64,000 bases of DNA. Source: Proteus vulgaris (GTDB lineage Bacteria > Pseudomonadota > Gammaproteobacteria > Enterobacterales > Enterobacteriaceae). The stretch spans positions 107,207 through 171,206 of the forward strand of contig NZ_CP047345.1 of the NCBI RefSeq assembly GCF_011045815.1, given 5' to 3'. Position numbers and translations under genes: made by a program. The notes below the pieces were generated by a model. It ran no database searches, was not told where the DNA came from, and worked only from the letters and a program-made list of their open reading frames with translations. Shown here one piece after another: positions 26,379-33,415 of this stretch (positions are counted from its first letter, which is position 1; each line of letters begins with the position of its first letter).

Positions 26379-26663
26379 TCAGTCGGACAGCTTTGCGAAG
26401 TACGCCGCGGCTTTTTTTAATATGTCCCGTTCGTCGGTAACCCGCTTCAGCTCTTTCTGGAGACGGCGGATCTCGGCCTGAGCATCTGACTGTTCTTTAT
26501 TAGTGGAAGAATCCGGACCGTACTTCTTTATCCAGGCGTAAAGGCTGTGGGTGGTGATATCGAGACGTGTTGCAACGCTGGCAACAGAATAACCGCGATC
26601 AACAACCTGTTTGACTGCTTCAATTTTAAACTCTTCGGGATAACGCTTACCGCTCATGGGCAC
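26379..26663 (-). CDS. IS3-family transposase OrfA
   Basis: A 94-residue DNA-binding protein: KRYPEEFKIEAVKQVV and SVASVATRLDITTHSLYAW form the helix-turn-helix, followed by the leucine-zipper segment ending LKKAAAYFAKLSD. The slippery A7G lies about 12 codons before its stop, allowing a -1 shift into orfB to make the full transposase. Confidence 0.9.
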   Translation of the reverse strand: MPMSGKRYPEEFKIEAVKQVVDRGYSVASVATRLDITTHSLYAWIKKYGPDSSTNKEQSDAQAEIRRLQKELKRVTDERDILKKAAAYFAKLSD

Positions 26664-26807
26664 CTCTCTTTAAGCCATCTTAAATGACTCTGAGGTGTCT
26701 GTTAAACCCGTGGCGATTCATTCAGGTCTGATAGCCAGGATTCAATTTTAACCCTACCGGGGTGCTTTCCCGGAAGGGATGGGCACCCTGCTAATCCAGG
26801 AGGCCCT

Positions 26808-29261
26808 ATGCAACAAACATTAAACTTTGATCTATCAGAACAACCCATCCCAGTGCTTTTGCGTGGGGATAAGTGGGATTCTGTTTGGTCAGAACTGACT
26901 GATAACGAGGATTTGAACTTCGTTGATGCCAGTAGAGGAACCAGTCTGTCATCGTTGATCACGTCATCGGTTGAGTCCATTCACACGGCCTTAATTGATG
27001 GGTGGACCATGATGATCGGCTATTCCAGTGGTAAAGATTCTGAAACGGTCTTGCACCTGTTCCTGATGGCCCTGATCCGGGCTGTAAGGAGTGGGGCGAC
27101 CATCAGCCAGCACCACTTCATCTTGCACACTGACACACTGATCGAAAGCCCAGAGGTAAGGTGGCTGGCGGATCAGAAACTGGCCGAGCTGGAGCGTTTC
27201 ATTGCGAAGGAAAACCTTCCTCTGACCATCGTTCTAGCAAAGCCTGGGATCTCGCAGAGTTGGACGGGCCGAATCCTTACTGGGAGGGGGTTGCCTACGT
27301 TTTCCAACTCCACGGCCCGCCAGTGTAGCCAGGATTTAAAAATCACCTCTGCCAAAAGAGCGAAGGCAGCTTATATGCGAGAGCTTCCCAAAGAGGTTCG
27401 ACAGAAAGTCTGCCTTTTGCTGGGCAGTCGTGATGCTGAAAGCACTATTCGTGCGGCCAACATTGCAAAACAGCGAGGAAGCTCAGATCGCGTCATTAAG
27501 ACGAAAGATGGGGGTGAGCTGTATGTGGTGAAAAACTGGTTGGCGAGTGATGTCTGGGAGTTCTTACTATCCGCTGGCATGGGCTCAGCATATCCTCTGC
27601 CAAGTTACTTGGAGAGCAATGTCACTACGGCAGAGCTTTACAAGGCGGCAACAGGGGAGTGCGTGTGGTCGGCAACAGAGAAGAAGGCCAGTGACGCCTG
27701 TGGCGCTCGCTTCGGTTGCTGGGCTTGCCAGGCTGTTGGGTTGGATAAGTCAATGGAGACGTTGCTTGCCACGGACCCTGAAAGGCATGGCTATATGTCG
27801 GGGCTGAACCGCATCCAGCGCTACTTGGCAAAACGCCGGTACGCATGGGAAGACCGCCATCCCGTAGGTCGAACGATTTACGAGGGCGGATACATCAAAA
27901 TACAGCCGGACGTTTACAGTCCTGTTTTCCTAGAACGATTGCTTCATGTCTGTTGCAGCATGGACTACATGGAGCAAAAGAGAGCTGATGAGCTGGCATA
28001 CAAGCTGGCTACTGGTCAAGCAGAGGATAACGACTGGAACCGTCGAATGGCAGAGCCACAATTCCGGATCATATCGGAAGAGGCTTTAGTCCATATCGAC
28101 TTCATGTGGGCCTTCCATCATTTCAATGATAAGCCTTTCCATGCCCTGGAGATTTACCACAGGGTTTGGTCGATGGGTGATCTGGACTTGCTGGAAGACG
28201 AGCCGCAGTGTGAAACCGTTCCTCAGTCACCAATTCCGAAGCCATTGTGGTTGAAGGTTGGTCGCTGGGGCGATGGTTCGCTTTCTGATGGCTTGGCCGA
28301 TCCGTTAGCGGAAATGGCTTACTTTGACGGCGGGGATGACCCGTTGGCAGCGCAAGTGATCAATACCGCAGACGGAAAGAGAAGGGTGGTTTGCTTCGCA
28401 GAAGATGATGAAGTGAAAGTCGATCCCGACTCCGCTGCGTTCATCATCTGGAACGAATACCCGCGACTAAGGGAGTCTGTACTAAAGGGACATTATACGC
28501 CCGGTAGTGCAGCGCAGTTCTACCTTCGGTTCGGAGCAATCCAGCTTGCGAAAGGAAAAGGCGCTTTGTATCACCGTATGATGCAAAGAGGTCAAACCTA
28601 CCACCAGATGGGCCTTACAGGGCTACAGACGATGGAAGGAATCCAACAGCGCAAGGATGTCAAAGTGCTTAGCGATGCTAAGTACAAAGATCTGGTGAAG
28701 CGAAAAATCAAGGGAAGACTGGCAACGGTACGCTGGTGGGTCAACTTGCACTTAACGTTCAAGTACCATCTGCACCACCGTACTCCGACGGGGTTGTTCA
28801 TCGAGAAGCAACTTGACCAGGAAGCAATGGAAGAACAGAAACGGCATCAGGAGCGATGGTTTAACTACGTGACTGACGCGATGCTTTGTTACTCCAGCGC
28901 ATTCTGTATGAGCGTCATGGAAGGGCGAGAGGGGAGCGGAAACGCCAACATTCGTCGTTACATGGCCGCGACCAGAAGGAAGGCTTATACGGCCCTCTGC
29001 GAGCTCTTGGACAATACTGACGCCCAGTGGGTGAATGATGTGGTCCAGAGTGCCGTAGGGCAGTATGAGGCGATACAGGCAGCCCTAACCGAAGGTTCCG
29101 CGCTTGCTATCTATCTCGACTGGATCAACCTACTGTCAAAACGCCATCCAGCCTCTTTGGAGCGACATGTCAGAACGATGATCAAGGCGGTTCAACGCTT
29201 ACATCGCCGCGACGACACAGAGTTGCAAAGAGGACAGCAAGGCTTGTCCTTGGCCGCATAA
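26808..29261 (+). CDS. Large DndC-like / PAPS-reductase-family protein
   Basis: An 817-residue protein. The N-terminal third matches the ATP-pyrophosphatase fold of PAPS reductases: PP-motif IGYSSGKDSETVLHL (about residue 70). Cysteines arranged as in DndC, the sulfur-transfer enzyme of DNA phosphorothioation, follow: ARQCSQDLKITSAKRAK and then CGARFGCWACQAVGLDKSME, an iron-sulfur-type set. The remaining 450 residues, helical with many Trp/His, match nothing I recognise and roughly double the usual DndC length. No other dnd gene is in the window. The leader pairs GGGTGC of its hairpin loop with GCACCC. Function unknown; a nucleic-acid sulfuration or related modification role is inference. Confidence 0.72.
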   Translation: MQQTLNFDLSEQPIPVLLRGDKWDSVWSELTDNEDLNFVDASRGTSLSSLITSSVESIHTALIDGWTMMIGYSSGKDSETVLHLFLMALIRAVRSGATISQHHFILHTDTLIESPEVRWLADQKLAELERFIAKENLPLTIVLAKPGISQSWTGRILTGRGLPTFSNSTARQCSQDLKITSAKRAKAAYMRELPKEVRQKVCLLLGSRDAESTIRAANIAKQRGSSDRVIKTKDGGELYVVKNWLASDVWEFLLSAGMGSAYPLPSYLESNVTTAELYKAATGECVWSATEKKASDACGARFGCWACQAVGLDKSMETLLATDPERHGYMSGLNRIQRYLAKRRYAWEDRHPVGRTIYEGGYIKIQPDVYSPVFLERLLHVCCSMDYMEQKRADELAYKLATGQAEDNDWNRRMAEPQFRIISEEALVHIDFMWAFHHFNDKPFHALEIYHRVWSMGDLDLLEDEPQCETVPQSPIPKPLWLKVGRWGDGSLSDGLADPLAEMAYFDGGDDPLAAQVINTADGKRRVVCFAEDDEVKVDPDSAAFIIWNEYPRLRESVLKGHYTPGSAAQFYLRFGAIQLAKGKGALYHRMMQRGQTYHQMGLTGLQTMEGIQQRKDVKVLSDAKYKDLVKRKIKGRLATVRWWVNLHLTFKYHLHHRTPTGLFIEKQLDQEAMEEQKRHQERWFNYVTDAMLCYSSAFCMSVMEGREGSGNANIRRYMAATRRKAYTALCELLDNTDAQWVNDVVQSAVGQYEAIQAALTEGSALAIYLDWINLLSKRHPASLERHVRTMIKAVQRLHRRDDTELQRGQQGLSLAA

Positions 29262-29286
29262 AAAGCCCTCCTTCGGGAGGGCTTTT
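29260..29286 (+). terminator. Rho-independent terminator after the DndC-like gene
   Basis: AAAGCCCTCC-TTCG-GGAGGGCTTT followed by T-run; overlaps the stop codon region. Confidence 0.88.
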
Positions 29287-29292
29287 TCTTTT

Positions 29293-29308
29293 GCACCCCA
29301 AAAGGGCA
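29293..29308 (+). promoter_or_regulatory. AcaCD-like activator box
   Basis: GCACCCCAAAAGGGCA followed by ATTACAGCGTTTT, directly behind the terminator, so a new transcript probably starts here and covers 29463-32394. Confidence 0.58.
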
Positions 29309-29378
29309 ATTACAGCGTTTTACCCTTTTAGGTGGCTGTCATACTCTTTGTTCATTGTCAGCGCTTGCTGGCTATAAC

Positions 29379-29398
29379 GGTAGCTGGCCCAAAACAGC
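29379..29398 (+). ncRNA. TAGCTGG pseudoknot element, copy 7 (diverged, short)
   Basis: Stem reduced to GG/CC around TAGCTGG, shortened linker, CAGC at 29395-29398. The loop and CAGC are kept although the rest has diverged. Confidence 0.45.
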
Positions 29399-29462
29399 AA
29401 TAACCTAACCCCTCGGGAGGAAACCCCTCCTGGGTTCTCTCCCACAAACAAAGGAGAGAAGC

Positions 29463-29666
29463 ATGAGCCTAGACAAGTTAAGTCGGCTGGTGGACCAACA
29501 ACGAAAGACCCAGGATGAAATCGACAATGAAATCATTCTGGCCGTCAAAGAGGTGTTGGCTACAAACTCAGTCGGTTTAGCCCGTGAGCTTGTTGGGGGT
29601 GTCCCGCAAGATCATCCATTCCATCCGTTTTTACTCGCTATAGCTAAGCAGCTTGACCCGAGATAA
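29463..29666 (+). CDS. Unknown 67-residue protein
   Basis: Small helical protein (LSRLVDQQRKTQDEIDNEII...). The leader pairs GTTCTCTCC 9/9 with GGAGAGAAG of the RBS. No family recognised. Confidence 0.58.
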   Translation: MSLDKLSRLVDQQRKTQDEIDNEIILAVKEVLATNSVGLARELVGGVPQDHPFHPFLLAIAKQLDPR

Positions 29667-29678
29667 CTAAGTAACCCA

Positions 29679-29737
29679 ACCGGGTACACCAAGGCCCGGT
29701 CGGCTTTGGTGTACCTCCAACCAATTTTGGAGGCACT
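29679..29737 (+). promoter_or_regulatory. Three-strand leader before the YfbR-like gene
   Basis: Hairpin ACCGGG/CCCGGT (29679-29684, 29695-29700). TACACCAA in its loop pairs 8/8 with TTGGTGTA (29706-29713); the adjoining CCTCC (29714-29718) is an anti-Shine-Dalgarno arm for GGAGG (29729-29733). Confidence 0.68.
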
Positions 29738-30343
29738 ATGTCTAATTCAAATTTCGGCTTTCTAGCTCTGGCCTTGCGCCAACGCCTGATCAAACGCTGG
29801 TCACTGATGCACTCTGTTCAACCGGAGTCTGTGTTGGAACACAGCGCTGTTGTTACCCTGCTTTCCTACCTGGCTGGCAATATTGCCATTCAGCAAGGGA
29901 AGTCGGTGGATCTGGCAGTCATGCTTGCTCATGCTTCGTTGCATGATGCAGCCGAGGTTCTCTGTTCGGATGTTGTAACACCGGTCAAGAAAGCAAACGC
30001 TGTTTTGCAGCGTGAGTTTGAACGACTGGAAAAGGCCGCAGAGGACAAACTCATCCAGACTCTTCCCGAAGAACTCCAGGATGCAGTCGCCATAGCCTTC
30101 GCTCCCGGTGGCTATGAACAATCACTGGTTAAGGCCTGTGATACCTACTCCGCTTACATCAAGTGCAAACTTGAGGTGGCCGCAGGTAATGGCCTTGAGT
30201 TCCAGGATGCTCTCAGCAAAATGGAACGTGTTGTTGCTCAGGTGAAATCGGACTTCCCGGAAATCGACGCTCTGGACAAATGGTTTGGTAACGGACTCGG
30301 CCATTCAGTAGATAAACTGCTGGCAGGGGGTAACGATGACTAA
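29738..30343 (+). CDS. YfbR-like HD-domain 5'-deoxynucleotidase
   Basis: A 201-residue HD-domain protein. The metal and substrate residues of YfbR are present in order: IKRWSLMHSVQPESVLEHS (His), LHDAAEVLCSDVVTPVK (HD, Glu, Asp) and KACDTYSAYIKCKLE (Asp). YfbR removes phosphate from deoxynucleoside monophosphates. On a plasmid with recombination and primase genes it may tune nucleotide pools or remove modified nucleotides (inference). Its stop overlaps the next start (ATGA). Confidence 0.82.
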   Translation: MSNSNFGFLALALRQRLIKRWSLMHSVQPESVLEHSAVVTLLSYLAGNIAIQQGKSVDLAVMLAHASLHDAAEVLCSDVVTPVKKANAVLQREFERLEKAAEDKLIQTLPEELQDAVAIAFAPGGYEQSLVKACDTYSAYIKCKLEVAAGNGLEFQDALSKMERVVAQVKSDFPEIDALDKWFGNGLGHSVDKLLAGGNDD

Positions 30344-30605
30344 TCCAATCCCTGGCGACATCAAGATTAAGGACTTTGGCCGCGACCGGAAATTCCGTTC
30401 GGTTGATGAGCTTCAAAGCACTTTGTCAGAACAGTACAAAGGTCAGCATGTCAGCATCGTTTACCCTGCAAAGCCCAGCGGTTTACTCCGCACGGTTTTT
30501 GTCAGTGTCGATGATGCTGGTGGCGTGAATCGAACCTATGGGGACCAGTCTCCTGTCGATTTTTCTGCCATCAAAGATGACCTGTATGTACCAAGTGACC
30601 TGTAG
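30336..30605 (+). CDS. Unknown 89-residue protein
   Basis: Overlaps the nucleotidase stop by eight bases and is probably coupled to it. Beta-rich soluble protein (VSIVYPAKPSGLLRTVFVSVD...). No family recognised. Confidence 0.6.
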   Translation: MTNPIPGDIKIKDFGRDRKFRSVDELQSTLSEQYKGQHVSIVYPAKPSGLLRTVFVSVDDAGGVNRTYGDQSPVDFSAIKDDLYVPSDL

Positions 30606-30618
30606 GAGAGCACTAGCT

Positions 30619-30837
30619 ATGGTGGTGATCATCGTAAACACAGGACACTATGAGTTTATCGGCCTTGGTGAGACCCACGGACAAGCCACAGAAGGGCTTT
30701 TGAAACGCTGGGACGAACACTGCGAACGTAATCCGGATGCTGAGTCTGGTTACATGCAGGAGCTGATAGAAGAAGGAAGCGCACAAGTTGTCGAGATGGA
30801 GCCCGGCTCCGCCGTAATTTACGGACTTGACGGCTAA
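30619..30837 (+). CDS. Unknown 72-residue protein
   Basis: ATG 30619 behind AGGAGAG, shortly after the previous stop. Contains VVIIVNTGHYEFIGLGETHG and an acidic second half. No hairpin leader of its own. No family recognised. Confidence 0.58.
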   Translation: MVVIIVNTGHYEFIGLGETHGQATEGLLKRWDEHCERNPDAESGYMQELIEEGSAQVVEMEPGSAVIYGLDG

Positions 30838-30855
30838 GCCTTCTCAACTAACCCA

Positions 30856-30910
30856 CTCGGGCGCATCATCCCGAGAGGGTGTGGTGCGTCCTAACCAAAA
30901 GGAATGCACT
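30856..30910 (+). promoter_or_regulatory. Three-strand leader before 30911
   Basis: Hairpin CTCGGG/CCCGAG (30856-30861, 30870-30875). Loop CGCATCA (30862-30868) pairs 7/7 with TGGTGCG (30882-30888), one G-U. GGTGCGT (30883-30889) can instead pair 7/7 with ATGCACT (30904-30910) just before the ATG, two G-U. Confidence 0.68.
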
Positions 30911-31468
30911 ATGTCTAACTTTGAACAAGCTCTGGAGCGTACTGACGGTAAAACACTGATTCTCAGCAATGGGAGTAAGTGGGCAGGCCAAGACCCGGAC
31001 AGCATTCAGACTTTACTGGATGTCCTGGGTGACAACGTTCTTGACCCGATGTTTGAGCAGTATCACTGTTATCGCCCATACCCGTTTGAACCAATGGTGA
31101 GGACGGGGCGAAATGGCGAAATGTTCCAGCCTTGGCTTGGGGCAGCCTGCTTCTTTGGGAACTTCCTGACCGTCTCTCATGTTTTCAACATCATCACGAA
31201 AGATGACGGTGTTGTTGAGGCCTTAACAGAGGCGATCCGGAAGAATATGGCGACTGAACAGTACCAGCAGAATGCCTATGAGCGTTATGCCGGTTGGTTC
31301 TACGCTGAAACCAGCGAAGGGTTAAGGCTAGTCTCTCCAAGTGAGGCTGCCGACATCCGAGCTGGCGCAGTTTCAAAGCTGCGTTACCCAAGAAACTTCG
31401 AGGTTATGAAAACTGCGGTTCTCAAAGGTCCTCGATTTGATACTGAATTAAACCGCAAGGCTTCTTAA
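30911..31468 (+). CDS. Unknown 185-residue protein
   Basis: Soluble alpha/beta protein starting at ATG 30911 (the frame from 30827 runs through the leader). Contains ILSNGSKWAGQDPDSIQTLL and a WFYAETSEGLRLVSPSEA segment. No family recognised. Confidence 0.62.
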   Translation: MSNFEQALERTDGKTLILSNGSKWAGQDPDSIQTLLDVLGDNVLDPMFEQYHCYRPYPFEPMVRTGRNGEMFQPWLGAACFFGNFLTVSHVFNIITKDDGVVEALTEAIRKNMATEQYQQNAYERYAGWFYAETSEGLRLVSPSEAADIRAGAVSKLRYPRNFEVMKTAVLKGPRFDTELNRKAS

Positions 31469-31542
31469 CCCAAACATTAACCCCACGGGGGACATCGGTC
31501 CCTGAGGGGATGGTGTCTCCCTCTGAAATTAAGGAGATACCA

Positions 31543-32394
31543 ATGATTAAACAGCATTTTCAAAACGAACTGGTTAAGTGTGGATACCCGGATGATCTGA
31601 CGATTGAGTACAGTCTCGGATACTGCCAGGGGGATGGCGTAGCCTTCTACGGGGATTTGAGCGTTGATGACGTCAAAGCTCTCATGAATCGCCTATTCAG
31701 CACTGAGCCCGGCCAAGTGGATGCTGTCAGCCGCGTGAAGAACCTGATGGCACAGAAAGACATTGAGAATATGCTTTCTGTCCTCCGCGAATATGGTTCC
31801 TGTGACCTGTCCATTACTCGGAATAGTCACGGGCATCACTACAGCCATTGGAACTGCATGAACATCGACGACAACGTGGACTTCACAGGGATCTTCCCTG
31901 ATGATGATTCCATGATTGGCACCGGCATTGAAGGGATTAACCAGGATATGGTCGAGCGCTGGCAAGACCTCTGGGAACGCTTTGTGCTGGAGCTGGCGGA
32001 TGATGTAAAAAGTCTTTCCAAGAAGCTCGAAGCGGACGGGTACTCGCTGATCGAGGCCTCTCCATGCGAAGATGAAGTGGTTTGGGAACGGGCCACTGAA
32101 AACTACCTGGTGCGTGTTACTGAACTCCCTGAGCGGGATTTCGATATGGGCCACTGGGATGACGAAGTAAGAGACCAAACAATTTGTTCTATCCTGGAAG
32201 GGAAAGAGCGAGTGCTTGGCCTACGTGTTGAGGTACTCTCTCGTGAAAACGAGATTGTCCTGGGTGAAGAGAGTCTGCACGGCTTGACCGTTGCCAGTGA
32301 TGACAAGAGCTACGCTGGCTACAGACGAGAACTTCTCCGGGGCGCTATCCAGCAAACCAGGGACTTTTTCTCTCGCCACCTCAAAGCGGCATAA
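31543..32394 (+). CDS. Unknown 283-residue protein
   Basis: Acidic soluble protein, ATG 31543 behind AAGGAG. The N-terminal part has IEYSLGYCQGDGVAFYGDL, followed by a His-rich RNSHGHHYSHWN segment that could bind metal. No family recognised. Last gene of its block; the hairpin CTTACT-ATGGT / ACCAT-AGTAAG type follows at about 32429-32460. Confidence 0.65.
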   Translation: MIKQHFQNELVKCGYPDDLTIEYSLGYCQGDGVAFYGDLSVDDVKALMNRLFSTEPGQVDAVSRVKNLMAQKDIENMLSVLREYGSCDLSITRNSHGHHYSHWNCMNIDDNVDFTGIFPDDDSMIGTGIEGINQDMVERWQDLWERFVLELADDVKSLSKKLEADGYSLIEASPCEDEVVWERATENYLVRVTELPERDFDMGHWDDEVRDQTICSILEGKERVLGLRVEVLSRENEIVLGEESLHGLTVASDDKSYAGYRRELLRGAIQQTRDFFSRHLKAA

Positions 32395-32491
32395 CAAGGC
32401 AGGGGGAAACCCCTGCTTTACTTCCCAAGTCTTCTTACTCATGGTTAAGCCATCAGTAAGCAGATTTTGTCCTCCCTGAGGGCGAAAGCGT

Positions 32492-32520
32492 GCGATAGCT
32501 GGTCGCCAAAAACAAACAGC
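32492..32520 (+). ncRNA. TAGCTGG pseudoknot element, copy 8
   Basis: GCGA/TCGC stem, loop TAGCTGG, CAGC at 32517-32520. The upstream hairpin here is CCTCC-CTG-AGGG. Confidence 0.65.
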
Positions 32521-32546
32521 AAATTAACGTTAATTTATTAATCCCT

Positions 32547-32598
32547 GCGGGAGTCTATCTCCTGCTGGAGATACCTCCCGTTATTTCTGGAGGTATCC
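32547..32598 (+). promoter_or_regulatory. Three-strand leader before 32599
   Basis: Hairpin GCGGGAG/CTCCTGC (32547-32553, 32559-32565). GATACCTCC (32570-32578) pairs 9/9 with GGAGGTATC (32589-32597), covering the RBS. TATCTCC beside the first hairpin can pair with GGAGATA around 32567-32573. Confidence 0.66.
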
Positions 32599-32745
32599 AT
32601 GAACAAATTCCAAGACTTTAAGTTGGTTTATCGTCAAGGTGGTCGTCGCTTAGAGCGTGTCTTTAAGGACACTCTTTACGCGAATGTGAAGCGTGTCGCT
32701 GACTCGTTTCCTCCGACCGTTCTTTGGCGCATTCAGCCAGCGTAA
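32599..32745 (+). CDS. 48-residue basic small protein
   Basis: A short ORF, MNKFQDFKLVYRQGGRRLER..., basic and soluble, placed exactly behind a strong leader and RBS. Too short for any family call. Confidence 0.55.
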   Translation: MNKFQDFKLVYRQGGRRLERVFKDTLYANVKRVADSFPPTVLWRIQPA

Positions 32746-32794
32746 AACTCGGAACCTTAAAGCTCGGCTTTGGCCGTGACCTTTCAATAACCCA

Positions 32795-32851
32795 TGCGGG
32801 TACACTTCCCCGCACGGGGTAGGTGTACCCATTAACTTTGGAGTACACCTT
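32795..32851 (+). promoter_or_regulatory. Three-strand leader before 32852
   Basis: Hairpin TGCGGG/CCCGCA (32795-32800, 32809-32814), loop TACACTTC. GGTGTAC (32822-32828) pairs 7/7 with GTACACC (32843-32849) near the start, or GTGTA with TACAC of the loop. Confidence 0.66.
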
Positions 32852-33238
32852 ATGAACCAAGTAGCTAAATTGGACCTCGCCCAAATCCGTCAACAAGCCA
32901 TCAATGATGGTCTGCTGGTGGACCAATCTTCCATCGGTAAACAAGCTGGTTTCCTGACCAATGTGGCAGTGACCCCGGCAATTGTCGATGGAGTATTTGG
33001 TGCAGATGGTAAGCACTCGGTAGAAGACTTCCTTTTCATGTTTTTGCAGCTTTGTGTTGCTCAAACAAAGGTCGCTTTTACCGACAACAAGAATTGGGGA
33101 AAGATTCGTCTTTATTACCCCATGCCCACTGTAGATGGCTTTTTCAAACCCACTGAGGTTGTGATTAAGTCAGATCCTGTAACCGCAGATGTCACAATCA
33201 TGATGGCCTCGGAAGATGGCACTCATTTGTGCTTGTGA
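32852..33238 (+). CDS. Unknown 128-residue protein
   Basis: Soluble protein with a helical N-terminus (LDLAQIRQQAINDGLLVDQ), a DFLFMFLQLCVAQTK core and a beta-rich end. No family recognised. The next gene is the primase-like protein. Confidence 0.6.
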   Translation: MNQVAKLDLAQIRQQAINDGLLVDQSSIGKQAGFLTNVAVTPAIVDGVFGADGKHSVEDFLFMFLQLCVAQTKVAFTDNKNWGKIRLYYPMPTVDGFFKPTEVVIKSDPVTADVTIMMASEDGTHLCL

Positions 33239-33342
33239 TATTCACAAAATTCGCCTCCGTTTCGGGGGCGACCTTTTTAAACCCCTCGCCGGGGAGTTCT
33301 CCCCGGCTGGGGAGCCTCCTTGGCACATTCTCCCGGTGTCGG

Positions 33343-33382
33343 GGTTTCCTTAAAACCCTGGCGACGGGGGTTTAAGGAAGCC
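33343..33382 (+). promoter_or_regulatory. Long hairpin in the primase leader
   Basis: GGTTTCCTTAAAACCC (33343-33358) pairs with GGGTTTAAGGAAGCC (33368-33382), about 14 pairs with one G-U and one bulge. It lies 33 bases before the start of the primase-like gene, in a leader longer than the others. Confidence 0.5.
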
Positions 33383-33415
33383 TCGATGCTGGGGTTCACG
33401 CTAAGGAGAAAACCT

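Larger units (their letters stand above)
25492..26720 (-). mobile_element. IS3-family insertion sequence, complete (1229 bp)
   Basis: Ends are inverted repeats beginning TGAATCGCCACGG on both sides, flanked by a 3-bp target duplication TTC (25489-25491 and 26721-26723). It carries orfA and orfB in the IS3 arrangement on the minus strand. The A7G run (T7 at 26412-26418 on the plus strand) near the end of orfA is a typical -1 frameshift site. Both frames are intact, so it may be active. I cannot name the exact member with confidence. Confidence 0.92.

Noticed and set aside
7098..32520. Repeated GATAGCTGG...AAACAGC units as a CRISPR array or insertion-element ends
   Set aside because: Copies are kilobases apart, all in one orientation, with no spacer structure or transposase; stem covariation fits an RNA element.
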